DNA from: Mercurialis annua
Taxonomy: Eukaryota; Streptophyta; Magnoliopsida; Malpighiales; Euphorbiaceae
Reading direction: 5' to 3'
Length of the DNA: 64,000 nt
NCBI RefSeq assembly: GCF_937616625.2
Contig: NC_065575.1
Coordinates: 23,794,001 to 23,858,000 of the forward strand
Shown here: positions 10,571 through 21,157 of the stretch, piece by piece
How positions within the stretch are numbered: position 1 is the stretch's first letter
How the letters are laid out: each line of letters begins with the position of its first letter
The notes under the pieces: generated by a model
The model's database searches: none
Seen by the model: only the letters and a program-made list of their open reading frames with translations
What the model was told of the DNA's origin: nothing
Program-made: the position numbers and the translations under genes

Positions 10571-12517
10571 TCAACCTTGTATCTTAGTTCTTATATTTGG
10601 TTGTACCACCGTACAAATTCTCATTTTATGTTTATTATTTAATTCTATTTTCCGTTCTGTTGTATTGATCCTTTATGGACCATGACATGCACATTCCAAT
10701 CTACAATCATACATCTATAACACACGCACGTATGGTTATTTGTTATAATTAAAAGTACGTATGGAGACGTACTATGTTTCTTTATAACATATGAATAATT
10801 GTACATATAGGAATGTACTATACTTCTCTTATACGTATTTTATTTGATACATGTATATTACCAAAACTTTGAGTTCATAACATATTGCTCTTACCCTCCC
10901 CGATTCTTTAAGTATTCGTATTCATTTCATATAATTATGCTATTTAAAATAACATAATGCAAATATTTCAAAGCATACGTATATATACCTTTTCAAACAT
11001 ACCTTCAAACATATAAGTATTCACATAGTCATCCGTATATGAAAATACGCGACTTTATGAATATTAGCAAGTAATTAAAGTGTACTCACAGAAAACGCTT
11101 ATCCAATAACACTTCAGGGCTTAGAAACATCAAGCTTCGAGCTCTTTGTCCAGCTGCCTCTTGCCTCACCGGATCTAGAAAAATTTCAAAACGTTTGATT
11201 CATATCAGAATCTGATTCTAAGATTAATTCTATACTCGAGACACGACACGCCACACTCTTTAACCGTCGTGCTCCTCACGTATTTATCTCGATGAACGAT
11301 ATCTAATTCGTTTACGGATTGAATATCATTTCCAAGTTATCTTACGTTTAACCTCATTAGGTTAACAGTTCAATCAATCGATAATCGATCGATTTCAATC
11401 TTGATATGTGATTACGGAACGGGTCGCAAAACAATATGATAGGGCGATAAGATCCAGGTGCACGTTCGTGCCTTAGGGTGCACGATCGTGCACTTGCTAG
11501 TGGTGCACGTTCGTGCACCTTAGTGCACGGTCGTGCACCACACATAGGTGCACGTTCGTGCACCATTGATGGTGCACGTTCGTGCACCTCGTGTGCACGA
11601 TCGTGCACTTTCGTGCACGATCCCCGGAATCGTTTTTCGGGGCTCCCGACGTGCTATAGGCGTAAAAACGCTCCTAACGCATCCAAAACGCTTATTCTAT
11701 ATTCAAAACATCCAAATTCAATCCTATAATCGTTAAAACGATAAAATCGTTTCGTGGCCTAAAACTTTAACTCGATATATAATGAAATTCATCCATCCAA
11801 ACGATAAAACGTCAAGCTTACCGTGATCCGCCACTGAAATACGATCGTTTCGAGCTATAGAACGTCGAAAACGGACGAGAAACGGAGATCGAGCGACGGA
11901 ACCGTAAGAAACCAACGAACGAAGGAAATAAATGAAAATGATCTGCTTATGGCTCTGGACGCTTCCTTTCTCATTTCAATCCTTATATCCATTTGGCTAA
12001 AAGATCATTTTAATCCCTCACTTCTTTAACTTGAACCATTTCTCTTTTAAACTTTCTATTTTTACTAAACAGTTAATTACTTACTTTAACTCAATTACGT
12101 ACGTATTATTTATATCCAAATAAATAATACTAACCGAGAATTATTATATTCCGTGAATAATCTTTTAATTGTTATCCTCGAGGCTTAATTGGCTAATTTG
12201 CACTTTAGTCCTTAAACTTTTCATAAATTGCAATTTGGCCCCAAAATGCATCCGCGTCCAAATTTTCAAAGGTCTCCGATTGACCCGAGATTTCTACCAT
12301 AAATACTATAAATCATTTCGCGGACTTTGGCGAAATGAATTCCGTTATGGGATTTATAATTTATTTTATTTTAATTTCTGAAGTTATTTCCTTAAATCCC
12401 GCTAATTAGCTTAATAAAATTATTCCAATTTCCCGACATAATTAAATTAAATTCTTCTTAACTTAATTTATCGGAATTCTCTACACGTGGCACGACTTAA
12501 TTATTTGGGGTATTACA
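10571..12517 (-). repeat. E2 3' LTR (truncated)
   Basis: Matches 16963-18820 in the other LTR. By hand I count about 25 substitutions over roughly 1.85 kb, plus a length difference in the palindrome cluster. The part equivalent to 15967-16962 is missing. Short open frames in this stretch (11357-11608, 11478-11729, 12169-12381) are by-products of the palindrome repeats or AT-rich LTR and match nothing recognisable. Confidence 0.88.
11457..11621. repeat. Palindrome cluster in E2 3' LTR
   Basis: About seven to eight tandem or near-tandem copies of the self-complementary motif GTGCACG(A/T)(A/T)CGTGCAC, such as GTGCACGATCGTGCAC, separated by 2-12 bp. The same cluster in the E2 5' LTR (17849-17923) has only three to four copies. 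A short inverted repeat, CCCCGG...CCGGGG-like, follows at 11622-11642. Confidence 0.92.
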
Positions 12518-12530
12518 TTCTTTCCCCCTT
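12518..12530 (-). other. E2 polypurine tract
   Basis: On the minus strand AAGGGGGAAAGAA lies directly before TGTAATACCCC of the 3' LTR, and is preceded by TTCGAGGACGAA about 10 bp upstream. This is the normal second-strand priming site of an LTR element and fixes the orientation as minus. Confidence 0.85.
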
Positions 12531-13989
12531 ATAAAAATTCGTCCTCGAATTTTCATATACCTTTCTTACATACTTTGTTTAATTGTATTCTTACAACCCG
12601 CCATAATAGTTTACCTTTTTGATCACCCTCGATAGTGAGTTCAGTTGTACTCACATATATACTGTATCATTAGGGACGATAATCCATTATTCTTCTTTTG
12701 TTATCATTTCACTTATTATATATAAGTTCCTTCTTCTACTACTTAATACTTGATTCATAATTATTATGAATCAATCCTCTTTTATTGACCGTTTACGATA
12801 ACATCTTGTTAACCAATCCTTATTCACAATTTATCATTCTTTTCTTTCCACACTTCCGCTGCGATACTCTGACTAATCATTCCTTAACTGTTGACTTTAC
12901 AGTTAGGTTCATACGGTCTCTTATCTATTACTGTTCCTCGGTGACATTATCTCGATATACTTATCGAGTAATTTCTTATGCTAACAATCCTTAACCTTCT
13001 TACTACTGTTTGATTCATAATTATTATGAATCAATTCTCTTTATTCGACCTTTTTGAACAAGGTTTGTTTGTTGGTACGATTCATATTCCCTGACGTATG
13101 TAACTTCTATGTTCGATTTTCTCATTCTAGAGGTACACTAGCTCTTATCTTATTAGACGTGGTCGCTATTACTTTGCAAACGTGTAAAGAAACGCCATTG
13201 TACTCGTATTTTACATACAATACTGCTTTAAAGATTTGCAATTCAGATATCGATACATCTCACTTCACGATACACTATTCGTTATTCTATACATATATAT
13301 ATTCTTATGTAGGCCTAGCAAGATGATCAGTCTTGTTCTATGCCTCTAGGTACAGAGTCATTGTCTGAGCATACTTACGTTTGAAAACTCATTCGTTTAA
13401 AATCACGATACTTTTTATTTTTAAATCATGTCATAATTGTGCGCCGGTGTGATGACTTCTCTCATCACAAGAGTTGCAAAGACACTTTTCTTTTCTTTCA
13501 GACACACAATGTATATGATGCATGTCCTACTAGTGAATGCAAAATTAATGTAGTGATGCATTTCTATTCGTGTTAATGCGATGTCTTTATGATTCGTGTC
13601 CGGGCACAATTATGTCTTTTCACAACATTTCATTTCATCAAATACATTTCTTTTCGCAAAACGAAATTTACGTAAGTTTCTATCGACATAAGACTCTGTA
13701 CAAACTTTTTATTTATAGCGATTAACGCTCTATCATTTACAAACTAAACATACATATTACATACAAAAAGATGTAACCCTATTCGTCTGTTTCAGGCGTC
13801 GTGCTAAACTCAAGTCCTAAACGTTCTTCTCTGTACTAGATTAGCTCAAGAGGTCCAATCATTAGTGAGCTTCTTGTGTTTGGATTCCATAACTTCCACA
13901 GCTACTATGTGGTCTATCTTGTAATGTTTAACCAAACATCATTGTAGCGACAAAACCGTTGGGCATTTCACATGATTCGTTGTACTCCG
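12531..13989 (-). other. E2 non-coding region in place of pol
   Basis: About 1.46 kb between the gag stop and the polypurine tract. I see no frame with reverse transcriptase, integrase or chromodomain residues on either strand. The short frames at 12785-12994, 13054-13326 and 13421-13609 are unrelated to known proteins as far as I can judge. The inverted motif TTCATAATTATTATGAATCA occurs twice (near 12752 and 13012), about 260 bp apart. Confidence 0.7.
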
Positions 13990-15123
13990 TTATATGGAAA
14001 GTGGGCATTCACTCTCGTAGTGACCTTGTTGTCCACACTTAAAGCATACATCCCTTGCAGCCTGACAGACACCTAAGTGTCTTCTGCCACATTGTGGACA
14101 TATGGGGTTTGTAAAGCTTGAACTTCCTTGCTCAGACTTTAGATTAATGGTTCTAGCCCTTTTGGCCGCTTTTCCTTGCCTGCCCTTCTTATGAGTCCGG
14201 CCATGTCGTCGCTCAATTTCTTCTCTCACTTGACTAGACGTTTGATGTCCGCAATTCAAACGTTCACTTCTTGTCTGATTTGAACGTGAAGGATCAGGAA
14301 TTTCATCGAAATGGATGAGTGCTCGTTCCATTTGTTTCGCACTATCCACAAGCTGAACAAACTTTTTATCAGTATGACTCAATAATCCTATAAATTGAGA
14401 TCCTAATCCATTCACGAATCTTGTATTAACTTGGACCCTATCTATCATTAAATCTGGAGCAAATCTGCTTAGTCGATTAAACTCAGCGACATAATCGTGA
14501 ACTGATCCATCACCTCGAGATAATGATAATAACTTATCTCTATTACCTTCAATCACAGCGAATGGTAGGAAGAATTCTTTAAATCGGGTCACAAACTCTG
14601 CCCATGTTATTTGACCCATTATCGGTCTGATTACTTGTCGAAACCAATCCATGGCTGAACCTTTCATTGACATCTCGGTCAACATTACTGTTTGTCTTTC
14701 GTCTGCTTGGAGTCTACGAGCATTCTGCTCTACTTCTTCTAGGAAATCAAGTGCATCGCTTGATCCGTCAAACTTCTTTGAGTTTAACTTCGTATAAGCC
14801 AATAACAAATCTCTATCTGTGTTTCTCTCTTCGCGTTGATACTGTCGTTGTATCAACTGCCCCATTATTAACATACAATTCCGCATATCAGTTACCTCTG
14901 CTGCCAGTTGATTAACATCGACATTGGGTGGTTGCGGCACTCCTGGTGCCTGCACGTTCCCGACTTGGCCTACTCCAGGTTCCTCTTGGTCTCTGCCCCG
15001 TCCACGGCCTCTACCTTCCAATTGGACCGGGTCATATTCGCCCGTATTACCTCTGGCCTCCTCGTGGGTCTCGTTTACGAGTTGTGCGACTGCACGCGCT
15101 TGTGTAGTTCTTTGCTCAGCCAT
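13990..15123 (-). CDS. gag: Retrotransposon Gag polyprotein of E2
   Basis: Complete 377-codon frame with an ATG at 15123-15121 and TAA at 13992-13990. Structural capsid/nucleocapsid protein that packages the element RNA into cytoplasmic particles. A charged, Gly/Arg-rich N-terminal part (RGRGRGR near residue 38) is followed by a Retrotrans_gag-type core at about residues 115-260, with the typical DWF and F..RFKEFF segments. A basic region follows, then a Cys-rich segment (CPQCGRRHLGVC) and a classic CCHC zinc knuckle, CFKCGQQGHYESEC, at about 360-373. The frame stops five residues after the knuckle, where the protease would begin in a Gag-Pol element. No frameshift or stop interrupts the frame, so it may still be translatable. 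Family placement (Ty3/Gypsy, perhaps Tekay/Del) rests on Gag plus LTR features only. Confidence 0.93.
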   Translation of the reverse strand: MAEQRTTQARAVAQLVNETHEEARGNTGEYDPVQLEGRGRGRGRDQEEPGVGQVGNVQAPGVPQPPNVDVNQLAAEVTDMRNCMLIMGQLIQRQYQREERNTDRDLLLAYTKLNSKKFDGSSDALDFLEEVEQNARRLQADERQTVMLTEMSMKGSAMDWFRQVIRPIMGQITWAEFVTRFKEFFLPFAVIEGNRDKLLSLSRGDGSVHDYVAEFNRLSRFAPDLMIDRVQVNTRFVNGLGSQFIGLLSHTDKKFVQLVDSAKQMERALIHFDEIPDPSRSNQTRSERLNCGHQTSSQVREEIERRHGRTHKKGRQGKAAKRARTINLKSEQGSSSFTNPICPQCGRRHLGVCQAARDVCFKCGQQGHYESECPLSI

Positions 15124-15950
15124 TCTATTCGTATAGAATTCTCGATGTGTCCCTTAAAACATAGCATAAATAAACCATCACAAACAAGTTCCTTTTGGCT
15201 TAACTTGGCCACGTCAGAAACTTAATAGTTTCTAGAGTATTCCGTTCCCTATAGACTTAGCGGAACATTAAAATCATATAGTCATGTGTACATGTTTTAT
15301 TCCTATGCTACGCATGTCTATAAACATTCTATGTCGATCAAATCCAAAGAAACTAAGTATTCCCTAGATTTTCCTCGGTGACGTCGCATGTTTTAAGTCT
15401 TGCGAGCATTCCGCTCACTGTAGACTTAGCAAAAATTAAGCAGTATCTAATCAATAAGCGCAAGTTCTATTCATAACAACCAATCACAAACATACATTTC
15501 ATATATCGTATATATTATCACAGGCGTACATACCTGTGAGCATACCACTCTCCTAAGTGATCGCGCTACAAAACAATACATATCTCATCTTATCAATCAT
15601 ATAACAGCTGATCATTTCAATCTCATCATCATTATTGATAATATTCTAATATAATATGAGTCTCGAGAGTATATAACTCTTTACAGACTATAGATACTCG
15701 AAAGCGTACTGTTTATTCGAGTAAACACAAACATGTATTGTGCTCACGCACACATCTAACTCGACTCCTATTAGCACATATAGGAGAGGACGTTTTTGGA
15801 AAACGTTTAAAAAAATTGATGAAAACGATGACAACGTTCAAGAGACATGACTGGAAAATCCCTAAAATCCGCAGTAGTTCCTAGGTACTGACTGACTCAT
15901 TCCTGAACTCCAATCACAAAAGAACAATGGCCTAGGAATACTAAACCATT
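15124..15950 (-). other. E2 untranslated leader
   Basis: About 830 bp between the primer binding site and the gag start, AT-rich and without a sizeable frame on the minus strand. Long leaders before gag that hold packaging signals are usual in Gypsy elements. I see no other feature; the plus-strand frames 14908-15225 and 14924-15136 are antisense to gag. Confidence 0.7.
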
Positions 15951-15962
15951 GCTCTGATACCA
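15951..15962 (-). other. E2 primer binding site (initiator Met tRNA)
   Basis: On the minus strand TGGTATCAGAGC begins a few bases inside the LTR end (...GGGTCGTGACA). This is complementary to the 3' end of plant initiator methionine tRNA, the usual primer for plant Gypsy and Copia elements. It shows that 15967-18820 is the 5' LTR. Confidence 0.92.
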
Positions 15963-16636
15963 ACTTTGTCACGACCCAAATTATTGAGCCGCGACCGGCG
16001 CTAGGGAATGGGAGTGGTAGCTCCAAAACCCGTAGCAAGCCTGAAAATACATATAAATTTTTCGCAAATCAAATCATATTTTATATATGATAATAATATC
16101 AAAATACGCACGACCCCTGTTTGAAATATACATCAGAGTTAAAGCGTTTTATAAAACAGAGCCTGTCTATTCTAAACTACTGCGGACTTGCTAGAATGAG
16201 AACCTAGTCTCATGACTCGTACTACTTCTGAGAATTAAAACTTCGGAAGCTTCGTTCTCCACATCATACCTAACTCAACCTGTAAAAATTGGAATAACAA
16301 CGGGGTCAGTATAAAACTGAGTGAATACACATAATTACAAGTAATATTGCATAAAGGGTGAAAATGTTTAAAAACCTCTTTATGTAGAAAATATTCTTTT
16401 TGTATTATACTTCACACGATCTTACTCCCAACATACTTTGTATGTTCATTCATACTATCAGAGGCCATGTACGTGTCATAAACTAAGCGTTTATGTTATA
16501 GACGTACTTGATATCCTTGCCTCGTTCTTATGTCTCATGTACGTTTTTATTACGTACATACTTAACATGATTTGTGTATTGTTATGACTTTGATTATCTT
16601 TATTCTTCTCATTAAATTTCTCTGACTTTATCTTTC

Positions 16637-16826
16637 TGACATCGATAGCAAAGCCAACCGATGTAATCACTTCTCTGACATCGATAACAAAGCCAACCGA
16701 TGTATTTTTCATATCTGACATCGATAGCAAAGCCAACCGATGTGTTTCACATATCTGACATCGATAGCAAAGCCAACCGATATGTTTCACATATCTGACA
16801 TCGATAGCCACGCCAACCGATGTATC
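16637..16826. repeat. 40-bp minisatellite in E2 LTR
   Basis: Five copies starting with TGACATCGAT and containing AGCCAACCGAT, beginning near 16637, 16676, 16716, 16756 and 16796. The period is 39-40 bp. The minus-strand frame at 16491-16835 is made of this repeat and is not a gene. Confidence 0.92.
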
Positions 16827-17848
16827 TGATATCATATCTTAATTATTGCTCTTATCTCATATTGATTCTCGATATATTACGCTTGATTTTATCTTCATAT
16901 GAGTCCCGAGGACTATTATCGAGAATGGGTAAGATACAGGTCTCGGGATTCCTCTACCGAGATCAACCTTGTATCTTAGTTCTTATATTTGGTTGTACCA
17001 CCGTACAAATTCTCATTTTATGTTTATTATTTAATTCTATTTTCCGTTCTGTTGTATTGATCCTTTATGGACCATGACATGCACATTCCAATCTACAATC
17101 ATACATCTATAACACACGCACGTATGGTTATTTGTTATAATTAAAAGTACGTATGGAGACGTACTATGTTTCTTTATAACATATGAATAATAGTACATAT
17201 AGGAATGTACTATACTTCTCTTATACGTATTTTATTTGATACATGTATATTACCAAAACTTTGAGTTCATAACATATTGCTCTTACCCTCCCCGATTCTT
17301 TAAGTATTCGTATTCATTTCATATAATTATGTTATTTAAAATAACATAATGCAAATATTTCAAAGCATACGTATATATACCTTTTGAAACACACCTTCAA
17401 ACATATAAGTATTCACATAGTCGTCCGTATATGAAAATACGCGACTTTATGAATATTAGCAAGTAATTAAAGTGTACTCACAGAAAACACTTATCCAATA
17501 ACACTTCAGGGCTTAGAAACATCAAGCTTCGAGCTCTTTGTCCAGCTGCCTCTTGCCTCACCGGATCTAGAAAAATTTCAAAACGTTTGATTCATATCAG
17601 AATCTGATTCTAAGATTAATTCTATACTCGAGACACGACACGCCACACTCTTTAACCGTCGTGCTCCTCACGTATTTATCTCGATGAACGATATCTAATT
17701 CGTTTACGGATTGAATATCATTTCCAAGTTATCTTACGTTTAACCTCATTAGGTTAACAGTTTAATGAATCGATAATCGATCGATTTCAATCTTGATATG
17801 TGATTACGGAACGGGTCGCAAAACAATATGGTAGGGCGAAAGGATCCA

Positions 17849-17923
17849 GGTGCACGTTCGTGCCTTAGGGTGCACGATCGTGCACTTGCTAGTGGTGCAC
17901 GTTCGTGCACCTCGTGTGCACGA
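17849..17923. repeat. Palindrome cluster in E2 5' LTR (short version)
   Basis: Three to four copies of the GTGCACGATCGTGCAC-type palindrome with the same flanks as 11457-11621, but about 90 bp shorter. It is followed by an inverted repeat with an 8-bp stem (CCCCGGAA / TTCCGGGG) at 17925-17945. Confidence 0.92.
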
Positions 17924-18820
17924 TCCCCGGAATCGTTTTCCGGGGCTTCCGACGTGCTATAGGCGTAAAAACGCACCTAACGCATCCAAAACGCTTATTC
18001 TATATTCAAAACATCCAAATTCAATCCTATAATCGTTAAAACGATAAAATCGTTTCGTGGCCTAAAACTTTAACTCGATATATAATGAAATTCATCCACC
18101 CAAACAATAAAACGTCAAGCTTACCGTGATTCGCCACTGAAATACGATCGTTTCGAGCTATAGAACGTCAGAAACGGACGAGAAACGGAGATCGAGCGAC
18201 GGAACCGTAAGAAACCAACGAACGAAGGAAATAAATGAAAATGATCTGCTTATGGCTCTGGACGCTTCCTTTCTCATTTCAATCCTTATATCCATTTGGC
18301 TAAAAGATCATTTTAATCCCTCACTTCTTTAACTTAAACCAATTCTCTTTTAAACTTTCTATTTTTACTAAACAGTTAATTACTTACTTTAACTCAATTA
18401 CGTACGTATTATTTATATCCAAATAAATAATACTAACCGAGAATTATTATATTCCGTGAATAATCTTTTAATTTTTATCCTCGAGGCTTAATTGGATAAT
18501 TTGCACTTTAGTCCTTAAACTTTTCATAAATTGCAATTTGGCCCCAAAATGCATCCGCGTCCAAATTTTCAAAGGTCTCTGATTGACCCGAGATTTCTAC
18601 CATAAATACTATAAATCATTTCGCGGACTTTGGCGAAATGAATTCCGTTATGGGATTTATAATTTATTTTATTTTAATTTCTGAAGTTATTTCCTTAAAT
18701 CCCGCTAATTAGCTTAATAAAATTATTCCAATTTCCCGACATAATTAAATTAAATTCTTCTTAACTTAATTTATCGGAATTCTCGACACGTGGCACGACT
18801 TAATTATTTGGGGTATTACA

Positions 18821-21147
18821 CTCTAAAACCCTAAAACGGCTGTAGCATTTCTCTTAATCGGTTTCTATCATTCCTAAGCCTATTTCCATCAATTGTAAGT
18901 ATTTCTAATCCTCTCCTTAAGGTTTAATCCATTAATTATCATATCTATCAATTATAAATTCATTAGCTATTATATGAATTGGTTGTAGGCTGATTGTAGA
19001 TCAATATTTTTCTGAGTTCCTCTCTTGATTGTTGTTCTTAATTCATCTCAAGAGGTTAGTGGCTTATATCCCTTGCTTTGATTTGTAGATATTGCTATAT
19101 ATTCATTTGCCTCGATACCTTGGGTGGTTTGATTGTAATTTCTGTGTTTCTTGAATTATTAATTCTGGAAATATTAATTTGATGCTATATTAGTCTCTTG
19201 AATTTCATTTGTACATTGGGTGATTTGGTTTAACGTTACAATTGATAAACTTATCGAATTTCTAAAGATTTTGGGTTATAAACTGTTTTTGATGGTTATT
19301 TAAAAATCTGGAAATTTCTTAAAAGCTAATCTTAGTTTGTTTAAACATCAAAGGTACATTGGGTGTGTTGGGGGAATCTTGTAAACGGATTTTAGTATTG
19401 TTTGATTAATGCTTTTGAGATAAAATTATGTTTTAAGGTTAAACTAAAATCTGGAAATTTCAAAGTAATGGATCATAGGGTATTAAATGCTAAACAATAC
19501 ATGGGGTGATTTTGAGAAATTGTTTAAATGGATTAGCGTATAGTTTGGTTAACATTTTTGAAATTAAACTCGGTTTTGAACTTATTTCTAAGGGCTGGAA
19601 ATTGTTTAGAAGATGGGTTAAAACTTGTTAAAAGAATGTTAGATTATCTTAGGATGCGAATTGACTTGAATTTAATAATATAAGGCATACAAGGCATTAT
19701 ATGTCATTAGGGATTCGATTGAACTATTTTAACTTCAAGTTGATACTTAAAGGATGTTGAATCTTATTGATTCTTTTTGAGGTGATATATTTAATTTTAC
19801 TTGGGGTGCTACTTGCTAAGTGTTAGCAAGCTTAATTGTTTATGGCATTATTAAGTTACAGCGTGAGTTCTTATTTAAAATTGACTTTGGTTTCATTTTA
19901 GGTTTGATTAAAGACTTTGGTTTTAAACTTGTTTTATGGATGGGTCGGGTTAGACGTGGTCTCCCGACATGTTGTGTTGAGCTATACTGCAGTAAGGCTA
20001 ACACACTACTTTGGGAACTGTAATTGTTTTGAAAGACTATTTAAGTATTTAAGTACTTTGGTTTCATTTTAAAAGATAAGAACTCACCTAAGCTTAACTT
20101 GCCTTATTTGTTAATAAGTTGTATGGATATTTGGTGATATTTTAATTACCTTGTTTGAATCTTTGGTTGTTGTGTTGTGAAATGCTAGTCCTATGTGGAG
20201 TCTAGTATTCTTAGAGTTAGGGATTGTTCGGATTTTGACTTATATATGTTTTAGACCCGTCGATTGCTCGTGCTTCGGAGTCTACGCAGGGTTAGCTGTT
20301 TGCCAAGATTCACGTGGACAAGCAAACAGTGAGTTTGTAGTGCTATTTACCGCTTTATTAAGTACCGCATCGTATTTTAATATTATAAATGTTTGTGAAC
20401 TGTTTTTACGGATTATGGAACTGGATTGAAACGAGCTACTCGATAGGCTTGTATCGAGACTGTGTGCACCGGTAAGTACTCTAGGAAACGGCAGACTAAA
20501 GTCTTGCTTACGCTGGTATATATTTATGACGAGAATTTGTTCCCGTCCACTCTGGGTTTATCAGTATGCTATGTCATACTTACGCTGGGATCATTTCAAT
20601 ACTGTTTTTCCATAATCATATTATATTAGTATAAAAATGTTTTGATTTAAGGGTTTTAAACTTAATAAATGTAAATAGTATTGCGAACTCATCTCAGTAT
20701 ATCTGACCCCGTTGTTTTCCCAAATTTTCCAGGTTTATGATTTGAAAGCCGGTCCACTCCGATTCTTTTGATTCCTCGGAGGTTTTTATGTTATTAAACT
20801 AGTTTCTATTTTCGAACTCTTAGACCGCAGTAGAGCTAGTTTATATATTACATTTGTTATTGCATTGGGATTATCGATTAGACCGATTGTTTATTTTTAG
20901 CATGTTTACACTGGAATATTTTATTTTTATATTTAAGGCATGCTGTTGAGCATTTCAGATATTTAAGTTATTTATAATAGAACTGTATTATAAATTGCTA
21001 GACTTAAGTTGAAGTCTCGGTTGCCCCCGAGCAGTTTTTCTGCAGGTTTAAATGTTCATTTGATTTCCGCAAGGCTTGCTACGGGTTTTGGTACAACCAT
21101 ACCCATACCCTAGCGCCGGTCACGATTCATGAAATTGGGTCGTGACA
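18821..21147 (+). repeat. E1 3' LTR, second fragment
   Basis: Resumes at the position equivalent to 8038 of the 5' LTR and runs to the final CA. About 16 substitutions against 8038-10343 by hand count, mostly transitions, plus one 21-bp insertion near 20612. The equivalents of 7849-8037, including the GC motif cluster and TATA box, are missing from this LTR copy. The frames 19820-20023 and 20193-20429 are counterparts of the non-coding frames in the first LTR. Confidence 0.92.
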
Positions 21148-21157
21148 TTCACCTTTT

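Larger units (their letters stand above)
10571..18820 (-). mobile_element. E2: nested minus-strand Gypsy-type element encoding only Gag
   Basis: Read on the minus strand: LTR (18820 down to 15967), primer binding site, leader, one gag gene, a non-coding stretch, polypurine tract, then a truncated 3' LTR (12517 down to 10571). No protease, reverse transcriptase, RNase H or integrase frame is present, so it is non-autonomous and would need enzymes in trans. The 3' LTR lacks about 1 kb of its outer end. The E1 LTR at that junction also lacks about 185 bp (equivalent to 7849-8037), so one deletion probably removed both. The family resembles the solo LTR at 44759-47291. Confidence 0.88.
15967..18820 (-). 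repeat. E2 5' LTR (complete, 2854 bp)
   Basis: On the plus strand it reads TGTCACGACCC ... GGGGTATTACA, the exact reverse of TGTAATACCCC ... GGGTCGTGACA. It contains a five-copy 40-bp minisatellite (16637-16826) and the shorter palindrome cluster (17849-17923). The right side abuts E1 LTR sequence (CTCTAAAACCC). Confidence 0.92.
7685..21147 (+). mobile_element. E1: internally deleted Ty3/Gypsy-type LTR element with nested element E2
   Basis: The element begins TGTAACACCCC and ends GGGTCGTGACA, with a 5-bp TTCAC duplication on both sides. It consists of a full LTR (7685-10343), only 63 bp of internal DNA (10344-10406), and a second LTR (10407-10570 plus 18821-21147) split by another element. 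It has no PBS, gag or pol, so it cannot move by itself. By hand count the two E1 LTRs differ by about 18 substitutions over roughly 2.47 kb, plus one 21-bp insertion near 20612, which implies a fairly young copy. The short internal piece has the GAGGACGA motif and the purine tract typical of the 3' end of Del/Tekay-like Gypsy elements; the lineage call is inference. Confidence 0.9.

Noticed and set aside
11357..11736. Frames 11357-11608, 11478-11729 and 11548-11736 (and 17749-17976, 17850-18032, 45412-45820) as small Cys/Arg/His-rich proteins
   Set aside because: They are translations of the GTGCAC palindrome cluster within LTRs and appear on both strands because the motif is self-complementary.
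12531..13989. Hidden pol gene in E2
   Set aside because: I looked for reverse transcriptase and integrase hallmarks on the minus strand in all frames offered by the sequence and found none. The stretch is AT-rich with frequent stops.
14667..15225. Plus-strand frames over gag (14667-14915, 14908-15225, 14924-15136)
   Set aside because: Antisense shadows of the gag gene, with low-complexity or unrecognisable translations.
16491..16835. Minus-strand 114-aa frame with repeated residues
   Set aside because: Direct translation of the five-copy 40-bp minisatellite in the E2 LTR.
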